Shown: positions 10,380 through 22,659 of the stretch, in pieces
Layout of the letters: every line of letters starts with the position of its first letter
Numbering within the stretch: position 1 is the stretch's first letter
DNA from: Rhyzopertha dominica
Taxonomy: Eukaryota > Arthropoda > Insecta > Coleoptera > Bostrichidae
Direction of reading: 5' to 3'
DNA: 64,000 nucleotides
Assembly (NCBI GenBank): GCA_025024175.1
Contig: QCXZ01000086.1
Span: forward strand, 14,908,245-14,972,244
Made by a program: the position numbers and the translations under genes
The notes under the pieces: generated by a model
Told to the model about the DNA's origin: nothing
The model's input: only the letters and a program-made list of their open reading frames with translations
Databases searched by the model: none

Positions 10380-11545
10380 TAACTGATTACGATTTTTCTC
10401 GCGATGGGAGAACTAAACCCGAACAAACCCTAGAACAAAAATTTTACCGGGAAACATGTTATCTATCGGGCCGTCCGTTTGCGTACTGGAGGGCTATAAA
10501 AGTTTTAATACCAGAAAGTATAGGTAAGTAGTCCATCGTAAATACAGAGGAGTGACAATGCAGTATTGTTCTTACCTGCATCGAGTTTCGCCGAACAAAC
10601 AGGTAATAACAGACCCCGATGTGCTTAAGCTTACTTACGCNCCTCAAATCTTATTGCAAGATTACCTGAATGTTGATACAGTTTCAAATTACTACATACG
10701 ATTTTTGTATCACTTAATCTCACTGTAAACTAGATCGCTCTGGAAAAGGTGCAATCTCCACTTACTAGTTTGTTACTGTTCCAAATGATTATCATTCAGA
10801 ATGCACTTTTATTGTTTAATGCAAGAGCTTCAGGTTGTTAAATAACTGTTATGCATGATTTTAGAAAAAAATAATAAAGGAAATGTGACATATTTTCGGT
10901 AAGTAAAATGCATATTATTTAAAAATTGTTAGACCATTGTATACTATACGCTAGTTTAAACAGCAGGTTTGCGTTTATATTGAATCGATCAAGGCGTCTA
11001 GACCATATCAAATTTGAATAAATAGTACTGTATGAGGATGACAGTGCTAGACATCAGCTTAAAAAAAATACAATATCTGTAGCTGTAACTGATTACCACA
11101 GACATAAGTTTTTATTGCCTATCTAATTCCAAATTCTGGTAAGTTATTACCCTCCAGAATTGATTTTTTTATTAACTACGTAAAAAATTAATATATGTTA
11201 GTAATTTTTTACAGTTGATTATGACTTATTAATAAACATTATTCATAAAAGATTTGATACATTTCGTGAACCGGAGGTTGTTTCTTTTCCTTCTGGGGTA
11301 CACTATAGTAATAACCACAGCTAATTTACTTCATTGTAAAGGTGCTTCAAGTATATAATTTTTGCATCTCTGCAAATTTGTCTAAACTTAATCGTTTGTG
11401 AGAAAAAATCTTTTCCAAACTAAGACTAATAATAATATGATTCTTTTACTTATATTGACGTTATATATCAATGTCTGTTATATTCAGTTTGGATCACATT
11501 TAATATATCCTCACCACTGCTTGATATTTTCATTAAAATCTAAAT
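10380..11545 (-). repeat. Right inner arm of the foldback
   Basis: Partner of 9118-9965. It is longer because of extra sequence around 10990-11340. The match resumes at 11340-11545 (GTGCTTCAAGTATATAAT, then CCTCACCACTGC). Confidence 0.75.
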
Positions 11546-11989
11546 TACCTGAGTACTTATTTGTACATTTTGCTACTTGTAATATTGCAATGTCTGCCCC
11601 ATTTTCTTTTGCAAATAAACAATTTGTTTAAAGTCAGCTAATGTTATTAAATAATATATCCGGATTTTAGTTTAGAAAGATTCCAAAGTGCTCATGGATA
11701 ATTAAGTAAATATGAAAGTAAACACAAACTTACTTTCACTAAAAAAATAATTAGTATTTTCCCCTGTCTGCTTGTCAGTCGTGATAATAATTATTCAGAT
11801 TTGGTATATTCATCATTGGAAGCCAACAAATAAATTAAACTGGAACCTGGCCAACCAAGCGGAGCAGAGTAAACTGGTAAGGGTAGCAAGCAAGCAAGCA
11901 TATTAATTTTCGAATATCTGAAACTTAAAACGCCGAGGAGTGTTAGAACGGTAGCATACCTTCTAGTGATATAACGTAAATGACTCTAC
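11546..11989. other. Unpaired segment between right inner and outer arms
   Basis: About 440 bases with no partner on the left side, where LINE-E occupies the equivalent place. Contains a short AAGCAAGCAAGCA run near 11886. No gene supported. Confidence 0.5.
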
Positions 11990-12115
11990 CTGCACCGCTA
12001 TGCGGCAACTAGCTGTACCGCTTTTACTCGGAAGGGTTGTGATCCAAAATACCCCGCCCGATATGCCGCCCGCCTAGGTCGTCTCATTTTCTATGTCCGC
12101 GGGTGTACGTTATTG
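11990..12115 (-). repeat. Right outer arm of the foldback
   Basis: CTCTACCTGCACCGCTATGC through GTCCGCGGGTGTAC; reverse complement of 7876-7995 with about 10-15 mismatches by eye. Confidence 0.75.
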
Positions 12116-12399
12116 ATCGTATAATATAAGAAATAAAAGCGTAATTTTTTTTCAAGTGGAACCATAGTGGCTCACACAACCTAATAAATTAGTAAATTTT
12201 TATGCATCGAATGGTACCAAAATTAAAAAACATCCGTTGAGTAGTTTTTGAACAGTTTACAAAAGAAAGAAGCAAAAATTTGGGATTGAAACGAAAGACC
12301 AGTAGTAGGCGCTGAAACAAAACTAGGGGACAAGTTGTCAAATAATTAGCGATTCCAAAGGTGCGGTTTTACATCTAATCTTAAAATTAAAAATTGAAT
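12116..12399. other. Unassigned AT-rich sequence
   Basis: No coding potential or repeat partner was found between the foldback and the PLE fragment. Confidence 0.5.
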
Positions 12400-12710
12400 C
12401 GTGTGGTGTTTTGTTTGCAATGGTGTCTAGAACTGTTTAATTGTGTTTAATGCTTTATATGCAGTTTCAATATTATATGGTTTTAGTATGTTTTGTTATT
12501 ACTATTATTATTATTATTATTGTACAGTTTTTCTGTTTTTTGTATTATGGAGTTGTATATTAGCTTAGTGATGTAATTGTTATTTTTTGGTATTTTAGTT
12601 ATTATGTGCAAACTTTCATTTATAATTTCTGAACTAATTAATTTTATTACTTGGAGTATTGTATTGTTCAAGATAGCTAGTTTTTGTTTGTAGGGGTAGT
12701 TAGAATGTAT
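12400..12710 (-). pseudogene. PLE fragment related to PLE-1 (region between RT and GIY-YIG)
   Basis: The strand and order of blocks follow PLE-1 about 760-1100: TCTAGAACTGTTTAATTGTG, then TGTACAGTTTTTCTGTTT, AATTAATTTTATTACTTGG and TTTGTAGGGGTAGTTAGAATG. The minus-strand frame 12671-12483 gives low-complexity Asn/Ile/Lys protein like the PLE-1 linker. An ATT microsatellite (about 12497-12520) lies within it. Too short to show RT or endonuclease motifs; identified through similarity to PLE-1. Confidence 0.65.
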
Positions 12711-14290
12711 ATGTATGCATTATTTTTATTAGACATTATTATGTATTAGATTATTGCATATACCGTAAATAAAGATGTCAAATCGGTGAGAGTGATAAGT
12801 CAACCGCCCGGCACGCGCCTATAGTATGTTCGTGATATTGTATATGTATAGTTTATGTTTTAATTTGTAATAAACTCCACGGACAAACCATTTCTGTGTG
12901 TGCTTTTATTGCAAGTAAACTACCTACCCTTATAATTCTAGCGTTGTTTAAAACGTGACGAAAACTGCATTTAGAAATTTGGGTTTTTAGCAATGCTAGT
13001 AGTCAATTATACGCTGATATATACTCTGCATTATAACGGAAACGCAGCAGACCAAACATTCTAAATACTTTACCAATTGAGATACAGAATAGGACAATTA
13101 CCGTGGCATACCTGAGAAACGGTCGCTCGTTGGTCAGTTATCTAAGTGAAGGGGTGACATCCGTGAGGGGCGTGTCACATAACCGAATATCTAACTAATC
13201 TTAAAAATCAAGAAAAAAACTATTTTTTGAACTTTTGCATTCCTAAGTTTGGATAAATACCGAGTGAACTGTGATCTGATTTACCTAGGATTTGCCATAA
13301 AAAGTGTTATTTTGGCAGTTTCTAACTTTTATTTAATTACTTTCTATTTTTTGCAACTTGTAGACAAAAAAATCTCAAAAACGAACCACATTAGGGAATA
13401 TAATCAGAAACACATCCTGAAAAATTCGCGAAATTTGAATGACCCAATTTTGAGTTGCACGTGATTTTTATTCCCATGCTTTTCTTATGGACACTTTAGG
13501 TGTATCCAACAGCCTTAATGATATAATTTTGACAATTTATGTTCTTATCTATTGTAAACAAAGCAAGCGCTTGGGTGTTCTTTTTTAACAAGTAATTTGG
13601 TTTTGTTTGTTGTTGAACATATTTTAAAAAGCGTTCGCGCGTAGCGCCGACATACACGTATGCGCATGCGTCGTTCCGTCGTGCGGCATCTTGCGGCATC
13701 CATTTCGTTAAATTGAATTAAAACAAAATAAATCTATTACTTATTTTTTTTTGTCTTTGCTTCGAATTTTATTTCACCCGTGCGTCGGTTTATTAGAGTT
13801 GATTGTGTTTATTTGCTAAGTTCTCTCTTGGTTATTGCCTTACAGCTTATCTTGTCGCTGGTTTATTATTTTTTTTATCTAATAAATAGGTCATTTTTCT
13901 TGTTCTTTCTTGTTTTATTCTGGAACTTATTCTCTTCACTTAATTTGTTTGATAACCTGGTACTAGTCTCAAAGAAGTGTAGGCGGGTTTTATCGGTACG
14001 TATGGATTCAGCGTATCTAAGTGTCTATGGTAAGTTTAATTCAACTTTGGATCCTGTCGCACTCTTCTAATAAGCAGTAAGAAAAAACATTCTTTTCTTT
14101 TCATAGGAATATATCGTAACTCTAAAATTTGTCCTCGATTACCCACGCCTCTGTACTGAACAAGCTGGTTAACAACTATACTCCCCTCACTGGACTAGGC
14201 CAAGTGACAAATACAAATACATCTGTGTCTTTCTCGATCGTGTTATTTCTCTTGGCTTTGTTTTTTTTCTTTTTTTTCACTCTCTTGTTG
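12711..14290. other. Unassigned region
   Basis: No recognisable protein or RNA. Notable features are two AATAAA-type signals near 12768 and 12872 and a pyrimidine-rich stretch (13740-14290) whose open frames are hydrophobic low-complexity reading of T-rich DNA. The block around 12790-12910 could be the end of an LTR, but no partner copy is in the window. Confidence 0.45.
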
Positions 14291-14301
14291 CGGCGAAGCT
14301 G

Positions 14302-15278
14302 TTGGTAAGTTTTTTGTCTCTCAGAAACCAAATTGTGTCAGTTGACAGCTCATTATCAACACCAGGAAGTCTTGTTTGTGGAGTTCCGCAAGGATCTGTT
14401 CTTGGACCTTTTCTGTTTTCGATCTATAGTAGCGTTGTAATGCCTAATCTAAGGTTTGGAAAATACCATTTATATGCAGACGATACGCAAATATACTACC
14501 CTTACAGTGCCACAGAACTGATGAGTCACAGTCAGCTGATAGAATCTGAACTGCAATCATTTCTGGATGTTTGTTCGAGACACTCGCTATTGATTAACCC
14601 CAGTAAATCCAAAATACTAGTTTTCGGTAAACAGAAAAAAATATATCGGATCGAGAGCAAATAATGAAAGCAATTAATAAATATAAATGGAGAAAAATTA
14701 ACTTTGTTGGCAGTGCGCGTAATCTTGGCGTAATAATTGACACTAAACTTTGGTTTCAAGAGCATATAAAAGTATAAAAATCTTATATGAGGTTGAGAAG
14801 CATTTATCGGATAAGGCATTTTCTAAATAGATGTATGAAAACTGTACTCTGCGAAAATTTAGTGTTGTCAAATTTTAATTTTGCAGATGCTGTAATGTTT
14901 GAGAAGTACTGAAATCAGGCAAGTGCAAATAGTCCAAAATAGTTGTTTAAGACTGATATTTGGAATTAGAAGGCGACAACGCATCTCGCACACTTTAAGT
15001 CAATAAATTGGTTGAATATGCAGCAGCGACGTTGCATGCATTCTGTGCAACTCTTTCACAAAATAATTCAGAGTAAATGCCCTCCGTATTTATACAGCAA
15101 AATTCGTTTTAGAACAGACCTACATAACATCAATGTGCGTCGTAAAGATATGTTAACGGTTCAGCAACACAAATCCTCTTCATTCGAGCGATGTTTCTCA
15201 TATAATATTATCAAAATGTATAATTTAGTTCCCTTCGAATTTAAGACTATCTCTCAAAAACTTCAAATATGTTTATAG
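14302..15278 (+). pseudogene. LINE-B reverse transcriptase and C-terminal region
   Basis: Frame 14302-14664 has CGVPQGSVLGPFLFSIY, catalytic YADDTQIYYPYS and HSLLINPSKSKILVFG. The thumb continues after a stop and frameshift as FVGSARNLGVIIDTKLWF (14700-14760). The C-terminus 15012-15278 reads CPPYLYSKIRFRTDLHNIN and matches LINE-A 7081-7200. Only the RT palm onward is present; endonuclease, ORF1 and RT fingers are missing. Confidence 0.85.
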
Positions 15279-15670
15279 AAAATATTTTTACAGTAAGTGT
15301 GGGCTGGTTCCTTAGTTAACTGCGGTACCACTGTCTCAATCGCGCTGGCTTAGTTCGCTCCATGTCCTGATCAAGGTTATGAACCTGCCTTTATGGTCAT
15401 TTAAGTTGTCGCTGTATTCTATGTATGCCTTGCATTGTAAATTAATAATTGCTGATATTTGTTTTTGTTACAGTTTGTAACTGAGCGAAGAAGTTTGTTT
15501 CGTGGTTGAGTGGAAGAGTAGGGGCCGAGTCTCGCTGTGAGGCACTGTTCCCTGAACTTTCATTTCATTTCAGCTATGCGTTGTTATAAATTGCTGTAGT
15601 AAATAAAGTATATGTTCATTTTTGTATAGCTGCATAAAGTCTTTATTATTATTATTGTTATTATTATTAA
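14302..15670 (+). mobile_element. LINE-B, 5'-truncated CR1/Jockey-type LINE
   Basis: Begins within the RT just before the GVPQGS motif and ends with an ATT-type tail (about 15642-15670). 5' truncation is normal for LINEs. Its C-terminal region closely resembles that of LINE-A, so it is a related family. Confidence 0.85.
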
Positions 15671-17283
15671 ATGGTAATTGAAAACAACAAATATACGAAT
15701 GATTTGTTAAAGAATGCTGTACAAAAAGATCAAGTGTTTTTTTTTGCAAAATTAAAAAGTACTTATGAAACATAATTCTACCGAGTGTTTATTATTAATT
15801 TTAAATGAAAATATCATTATTAAGAGCTAGTAACCGCTTTATTAACAACAAATACTATAGACAATTTTCTGTACGATATTTGCGGAGATATTAAAAAAAC
15901 TATTTCATCCTTATTTTTAAAATGACGCAAGAGTGCACTTCTGGAAACTTAGTTTTATATTAACCACCCTCCAATAGAATGAAAAATACAATCCCTGCCT
16001 ACCCAAAATGTATAGCAAAGTTCTCATTTGACTGGACTAATAATTCTTAGGCTTTCACTCCACTCGTAACTGGTTTCCTGAAGAACTGAACTGAACGACA
16101 AGTTCTTTTGTCTGGAATATTTTAACTTTGGCAAGAGGGCCCAAGGCCAACACGCGTCTTGACACAAACCACTATGCGCATAAAATCTAGTAAGTGCTCT
16201 TTAACAAGCTTATACAAATTAAAATATTGAATTAGCAAGAGAGTACTGATTGCCGATACAAAAACCGTAAAAAGAATTAATAATAATTAAAAATAGCAAA
16301 AAACATGCAACTGGATAAATAACAGTTTTCATAGTGTGAAAGTGCCAATATAAGACCATTTTTGTGACTTATGTATGAATTCCAGATACTGTGGTGAAAT
16401 AGAAGCCATTTTTTGCACTATTCCGGGAAGGCGCTAACCCCTTAATAGCAGCTTAACCTGTTGCGTTGCTAGCACAATTGCAGGAATGAAAAGCATAAAT
16501 AAAATCTGAACTGAATTTGTATTTATATTGCTTACCTTCTCAAGCAGTGTCTCACGTACAACTCCAGTTTTAATAATATTCTGCACACCTTGTTACACAA
16601 TTTGTGACTTGGAGTGCCCATTCATGCCTAACGTTGAACCATTCAATAAACTAAACGCATATCTGGGTGCACGGCAGTATCCCCGCCAAGTCAAGCAAAA
16701 GCACAGCCGTCCCGTCCTTTTTCGAGGAAACTTAGTGCACTTTAGATTGCCCTGTAACTTTGTTGTTTACAAAGCTAGCAGCCTGAATTTGCGGTGACGA
16801 AGAGGACATACTATAACTTGTCATGTGGTTTCTGCATGGGAAGATGCAGCAGCATTGTAACTTAGTAGTCCAATTCGCCTAAATCGTTTCTCAATATTTA
16901 AAAAGTATTTTTAACCACTGATGAATTAATACACACTAGCGCATTGCTTTGTACGAGTCTGATTGTCATGGAANTTACTCAACAGTTAAAGGTACGAAAA
17001 AAATGACAGTCAAACTTGGGTTAACCAAAAACAGTTTTATTCATTAAAAAAGATAGGCTTCAGACTACATTGGACAATATGTAAACGGATTGTTTTAACA
17101 ATATAAACTACATTGAATCCTTCATGTTCTCGGTGCTTGGTGTTACGGTAATGGCATCTGTTATTTTATTTTAGAGCAATAGCTTGATAGCTTCTTCTCA
17201 CATTTAAATATCTGCCTAGTAGGAATTACTTATTAAAAAAATAAAATACCGAAAATCTGATTAAGATTTCTTTATTATTTCTT
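15671..17283. other. Unassigned region
   Basis: About 1.6 kb without a recognisable element. The 89-codon frame 16528-16797 has no identifiable domain, and nothing else supports it as a gene. No inverted or direct repeats were noticed. Confidence 0.4.
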
Positions 17284-17900
17284 CTACAAAAATTTCTTTA
17301 CAGGTTTAATACATTTGAGACGTAAATCTTGATAAACTTTAGTTGGCACAAAATCTTTACAACTAATTTTGTTGGTTAAGCAATGACTTTTCAATAGAAG
17401 TATATCATTTAATAATTTTAATAGCATCATGTTTCTCAATTTGTATTTAATGATATTCGTAAGCGAGAAATTTCTTTCTACTACCTCGNTAAAAGCAGGA
17501 AGGGTAAATGCAAAACGAGACAAGTCTCCAGACATTAATTCACCTGGAGCATTTCTAATAACCTTCCAAAACTCATATGAGTTTTTTGGTGTATCACTTT
17601 CAACCAAACAACCTCCTGCCATTTAACGTTAATTAAATTCCTAAACTGGACCTCTATATCTCCCAATTTAATTGGATTGGCCAGCATCAAAGGCAAATCC
17701 GAAAATTTTGGCCCCATTGGAAAAGTAATTAGTTTTGGACTAAAAATTTTGTCGGCGAAAAATATTCAAATGCCTTAGCATACGTGCTAGAAGTACGTAA
17801 TCACATTTTTTTTAAATTTTAATGCAAAATTTGTAGATAAAATTTTTTGCTCGAATTCATACCCAAAATCACAATCATTAAGTTCTAAAAAGTTTCTTTC
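17284..17900 (-). pseudogene. hAT-type transposase C-terminal fragment
   Basis: The minus-strand frame 17622-17284 contains YEFWKVIRNAPGELM, SRFAFTLPAF and VVERNFSLTNIIKYKLRNMM. This is the pattern of the hAT dimerisation domain (Trp, small residues, then ER-FS---I---R). Upstream pieces in shifted frames (DLPLMLANPIKLGDIEVQFRNL and, near 17880, ELNDCDFGYEFEQ) fit the preceding part. The BED finger and catalytic core are absent. One ambiguous base at 17489. No terminal inverted repeats were found. Confidence 0.65.
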
Positions 17901-17924
17901 AAGCTTTAAGGAATTTAAACATAA

Positions 17925-18435
17925 AGTCATGGCTGTTGTCATCTATGTGAAGGATGAATACGTAAATAGAACATCTTTTATTGAACTTGTACAAAATTAT
18001 AGCCTAGAATTGCACATGGAATGTTGTGCAATACAACTAAACATGAGAAGGCTAAAATAACACATTGTGGCCGTCTACCGGCCTCCACAAGGAAACAAAG
18101 AACTATTTCTGGAAGAAGTTACACAGTTGCTTTCTGAAATAAAACTACATAGTTTGGTGACCTTAACATAGTTGGCCTGTCATCTTCCTGTAGTAGTAAG
18201 TATTAAGTAGTAAGATTTGATTCATTCGAGCTAGATAGCAAGCTGATTAACAAGCCAACTCGTGTTTTCATTAATAAGAATGGACTGACAACTTATTCGC
18301 AGATTGACTATATGGTTTCTGATATTCCGAATGCGATATACGAGGACACTATTATTGACACACACATTTCTGACTATCTTGCTCAACAGAAAGTAAATAT
18401 ATCACCATACAACTGCTTGCATTAATAAAAGAGTA
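17925..18435 (+). pseudogene. LINE-C endonuclease domain fragment
   Basis: Broken frames give VVIYVKDEYVNRTSF, VAVYRPPQGNKELFLEEV and, near 18290, NGLTTYSQIDYMVSD. These are the middle and later parts of the LINE endonuclease (the VYRPP strand and the S-IDY motif). Stops near 18057 and 18168 and shifted frames show decay. The catalytic N-terminal Asn/Glu motifs are missing. Confidence 0.75.
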
Positions 18436-18462
18436 TCTGTAAAAGAACTCCACTCAAGGAAC

Positions 18463-20506
18463 ATGAGTAGTGACAACGTAAGAAACTTTAAGCGAGAAAT
18501 CGATGGGGAAACTTGGATGGAACTCTGTCATGAAATGAATGAAGCTTACAGTGTTTCTTTGGCAAACTTGTTTTACTATTTGGATAAAAATTGCCCTTTG
18601 AGAACGCTAAGAGTGCCAAATACCAAGATAAAGAAATCCTGGGTTACCAGTAATATAATTCTAGAAGGAAAAGAATTAAAAGAATTGCATAGACTTAAGC
18701 TTCTCTCTGAAAATTCTGCGTTTGCTGAACGTTACAAAAAGAAGAAAGATCACAGAAGAATAATAGAAATAGCAAAAGAGGACTATCATGTGAACCGAAT
18801 TAGACAGTCCTCAAATCCAGTGAAGGAAGCCTGGAAAATAATCAATTGTAGAAAGAACAAATCAACGGATAGCAGGAACCAATAAAGCTAACAGTAAATG
18901 GAGAAAGTGTAACCAACAACGAGGAAATAGCCGAACACTGCTAACTTTTTTTTAAAAAAACCCCAGCAATTCAGGCAAAACAACACTTTGGTGCAAATAG
19001 CCTAAAAGATAATTGCACTATAACAGATCAACCAGTGCTAAACAGTATTTTCTACAAACCACATAGTGCGAAAGATGTTTATCAGATAATGCAGGGTTTG
19101 AACAATAAAAACTCATCCGGTAGCGACGGTATTCGGGTTTAGCTAATAAAGCTCGTTATAGAAAGTGTTAGTATGCCTTTGGCTTGTATAATTAATTAAT
19201 CAATACAGCAAGGTAAATTTCCTGATACCTTGAAAACCGCTACCGTAATTCCAGTGCACAAGAGAGGAAAAACAAACTGCGTTGAAAACTATAGACCCAT
19301 CTCAGTGTTAGGTGTGTTTTCAAAAATATTTGAAAAACTTGTGTACTCCAGACTTATTGATTACATTAATGCTAACAAAATACTTGTAAACTCTCAGTAT
19401 GGATTTCGCCCACGCGTTCTACTGAATCAGCATCTCTGCATTTCTTAAGCCACATACACAAGTCTGTCGATGAGAACAAGCCAACTGCGGTATTGCTGTT
19501 TGACCTGACAACTGCCTTTGACATGGTCAACTGTGATTACGTATACGAAAAACTATTCTCATTGGGGATTAGGGGCGTGCCGTTGGAATGGATTGTTTCT
19601 TTTTGCGGGAAAGAAAATTAGTGGTTAAAGCCAATAATGTAAAATCTAAAGAATAAACACTGAACTTAGGTGTAGCTCAAGGTTCAGTATTGGGCCCGCT
19701 CATTTTTGCCTTATATGTGAACGATTTGCCTGGTTTTGTAAATTCTGGCAGGGTAGTCATGTTTGCCGATGACATCTCGGTTGTTGTCGCTGCAGAAACA
19801 AAAAATGAAGTCGAGGAGTTGATTGCATCTGCGATAAGAGAAGTTTCTAACTGGTGTAGCAAAAACAAAGATTCTAATAAGATTGTACAACTTAATTTTA
19901 AGGGATGTGAAACTAACTCTGCCTCTGCTAAATTCCTAGGGTCCTATTTAGATGAAAGACTGTCTTGGGATAGCCAAATAGATTATATTTGTAAAAAACT
20001 GAGTTCGGCTTACTATGTTATTATTTGCCTAAAGAAAACACTAAATAAAGAAGATATAAAAAATGCATATTATGCTTTGGCACATTCACATCTCTCCTAT
20101 AACATAATATTGTGGGGAAGAGGGATAGAAGTGGGTAGAGTGTTTATCTTACAGAAGAGGCTAGTGCGACTCATGTACTACATAAAACCCAGGGATAGTT
20201 GTAGACCCACTATGATACAGGCAAAATTATGACCCTGTCTTGTACTTATATATATAAATGTTGCATGGTTGTTTTCAAAAATAGACATTTGTTTGACACC
20301 ATGGTATGTACCATGACTACTACACAAGAAATGCTCAGTGCATAAGGACCCAGTCCCATCATATAGGTAAATATCAGAAATCCCCACTTTACTCATGTTC
20401 TAAGCTCATTAATAAACTTCCGCAGTATTTAAAAGGGGAAGTGTTAAAACCATTTTTAATAAAAGAATACTTCTGTTCAGTAGGACAGTACTTTACTAAG
20501 CTGTAA
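18463..20506 (+). pseudogene. LINE-C reverse transcriptase
   Basis: Segments in order: linker 18463-18885 (CPLRTLRVPNTKIKKSWVT); NKNSSGSDGIR near 19110; VIPVHKRGKTNCVENYRPIS and VFSKIFEKLVYSRL in 19230-19448; LTTAFDMVNCD near 19506; QGSVLGPLIFALYVNDL and catalytic MFADDISVVV in 19690-20232; the C-terminus at 20306-20506 (CSKLINKLPQYLK). The Pro of GVPQGS is Ala here (GVAQGS). Several frameshifts and stops inactivate it. Confidence 0.88.
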
Positions 20507-20750
20507 GCTCTAATTCTGTCTGAAGCCTGTGCTGGCGTAATCTCTTATTTGTCTATATCTTTATTTATTTACATTTTATTGTCATTTGTATTTTTATTGT
20601 TATTGACGTATCGTATATCATATGTATTATGGTCAAAAAGAAATAAATGTATTATTATTATTATTGTTCAATTGAGTAATAATAGCAGGTCTCAAAATTT
20701 GCCTTGCCAGTGACCAGATTGTGCCTGAATTTATTGCTGCCTTATACAGA

Positions 20751-20752
<2 letters not shown>

Positions 20753-20785
<33 letters not shown>
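20753..20785. repeat. AT dinucleotide microsatellite
   Basis: An uninterrupted run of about sixteen TA dinucleotides between LINE-C and LINE-D. Confidence 0.95.
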
Positions 20786-20788
<3 letters not shown>

Positions 20789-21154
20789 CTTATAGCGTTT
20801 GAATGGTAATTAATTGAAAACAATGTCGTAAGTTACAAATTTGTTGATTACAGATGCAATTTGATAGGAGAAACAGCGTTTAAACTGCTGTCTGTGGTGC
20901 CTAGGTATTGTAAGCGCATTTTTCCTCCTTAAGTTAAGGTTAGGAATATCTGTCCGAAATGTAATTTTTCTATACAAATATCAAGTTTTTTTGGTGACAA
21001 CAATTTTACAAAAGAAACAGCCCATGTGCAAGCAACGACGATTATGCTATTAAGCCAGTTTAAACTGCTCAACAAACTATGCGCCGTTTATCCTCGTAAA
21101 CCAAACAAGGTCTATATATTGTCAGCAAAATTAAAGAGGGACAGTACCAGCGTG

Positions 21155-21481
21155 TTACACAGAAGTTTCTTGGTGTCCTGGTCCAAAATTTGTCTTCGTG
21201 GGCATAGGTATCAATCTTAGTGCTGTGTAGGCCCTACCAATTAACAACGATACGTGTTTTTGAAAGGCAGAGATTTTCCTGCCACTGTAAGTCAGCAAAT
21301 CATCACCAATATAAAGACGAATATTATCTTGAACAATACTTCTGTACAAATTACTGGTAAACACGATTGCTGAAAACTTATTTGCAATAATTTTAAGCAA
21401 ATGCTTTTTCGAAATGTCAAGAAGTTTACTTAGATCACAATAATTTAGAACTAGGTGAAATTCACAAGTATATAGCGTGTA
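21155..21481 (-). pseudogene. LINE-D RT, part after the GVPQGS motif
   Basis: The minus-strand frame gives LYTLYTCEFHLVLNYCDLSK, FSAIVFTSNLYRSIVQDN and KHVSLLIGRAYTALRLI, the palm-to-thumb region of a CR1/Jockey-type RT. The catalytic YADD box is missing; it should lie just after TCEFHL, so a deletion is likely. Sequence below 21155 contains further degenerate thumb sequence. Confidence 0.75.
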
Positions 21482-22659
21482 CAGGGTGTCCCATTTTCGT
21501 TGTAATTGTAGGGTATCTCGGTAACCATTAATGCTAGAGCATTGCGGTTTCGACATTACTTTATTACTTTTTTGTTGTGAGTTGAATTGCACCATCGCCA
21601 TTTTTGGATCGTCTTTTGTTTTAGCCATAGCCAACTTTTGAAAAAATATAACATTTCTTCAGTTCTCAATATCTCGATTGGCTATGTATGTAGATACAAA
21701 AAAAGTGTTAAGACATTTTTATAGATATTTTTATTCTGAATCCAGTGGCGTACTCAGAATTTTTTTAGGGGTTACATTTTAGAGATATAACACAAACTTG
21801 CATTTTTTTAAATTGAAACCATAATTGGCTTTTGCTATGGTTGAAAAGAACTAATTTTTCTGATTAAGAAAATGTTTACATTGTTAGGTTTATCTTTACT
21901 TATTTTGGCATTATTCCTATTTTTGTAATAATTTAATGAGATTTTAAGGTTATCGTCAAAATAGATATAAATACTTGATTATAAACAATGCATAGGTACT
22001 TATCTCGAAATAAACAATCATTTTCATTAGTTACATGGCCTCCTAGATTATCGATAAAAAATGCATGAGCGCTTTTAGGAGTGTATGTATGTATGTATGT
22101 ATGTATGTATGTATTCCAATATGCATATATTATTTTTAAAGGATTAAAATTTTTACTTAATATATAAATTATATCGTGTGTTTTCTTATTCCATTGCCTC
22201 CTGGATGCAAACGTAAAATATGATGATTATTTTGAAAAATTTGAATAATTCAAAAATTATTAAAAATAAACCTAACAATGTATACATTTTTTAATCAGAA
22301 AGAATAGGCCTTTTCAACCATAGCAAAGCCAACTATGGTTTCCATTAAAAAATATGCAAGTTTATGTTATATGTTACCTAAAAAATTACGGGGTACGCCA
22401 CTGGATGCAAAATAAAAATATCTATAAAAAATGTCTTTACAGTTTTTCTGTATCTACATACTCAAGCGAGAAATTGAGAGCTAGAGAAATGTTGCATATT
22501 CCAAAAGTTGGCTATTGCTTTAAAACAAAAGACGATAAAAAATGGCGACGGTACAGCTGAACTCAGAACAAAAAATAATACAGTAAGGTCGAAACCGCAA
22601 CGCTCGAGCATTAATAGTTACGAGATACCCTACAATTACAACGAAAATGGGACACTCTG
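21482..22659. mobile_element. Foldback element with long inverted repeats and TA target site
   Basis: Left arm 21482-21900 and right arm 22270-22659 are reverse complements with moderate divergence. Ends are CAGGGTGTCCC and GGGACACTCTG. Flanks are TA on the left and TG on the right (a mutated TA). The two-base interpretation is supported because it restores the interrupted LINE-D reading frame. TA duplication is typical of Tc1/mariner-type elements. No transposase is inside. Confidence 0.75.
22082..22114. repeat. GTAT tetranucleotide microsatellite
   Basis: About eight tandem copies of GTAT in the centre of the foldback element. Confidence 0.95.

Larger units (their letters stand above)
7876..12115. 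mobile_element. Large imperfect foldback (inverted-repeat element), about 4.2 kb
   Basis: Outer arms 7876-7995 and 11990-12115, and inner arms 9118-9965 and 10380-11545, pair in reverse complement. A spacer of about 0.4 kb lies between the inner arms. Matching landmarks include CCGCTATGCGGCAACTAGCTGTAC, present in both outer arms, and AAACTTTTATGGCCCT-like sequence in the inner arms. Between outer and inner arms the sides differ: the left has a LINE RT piece, the right has 445 other bases. No transposase was seen inside. No clear TSD at the ends. Class unknown. Confidence 0.7.
17905..20668 (+). mobile_element. LINE-C, CR1/Jockey-type LINE
   Basis: Contains part of the endonuclease, the linker, nearly the whole RT and an ATT tail (about 20650-20668) just after an AATAAA-like signal. 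Different in sequence from LINE-A and LINE-B. ORF1 is absent, so the copy is 5'-truncated in the endonuclease. Confidence 0.88.

Noticed and set aside
10328..10647. Short frames in and near the foldback spacer
   Set aside because: Overlap on both strands, not conserved between the two foldback arms at the protein level.
12790..12910. Possible solo LTR (CGCCTATAGTATG, AATAAA, CTTTTATTGCAAG)
   Set aside because: No partner copy in the window, no defined TG/CA ends and no target duplication seen.
13780..14070. 96-codon hydrophobic frame
   Set aside because: T-rich stretch; no domain and no start context; flanked by LINE debris.
16528..16797. 89-codon frame with reasonable composition
   Set aside because: No recognisable domain or conserved neighbour; kept only as a note under the unassigned region.
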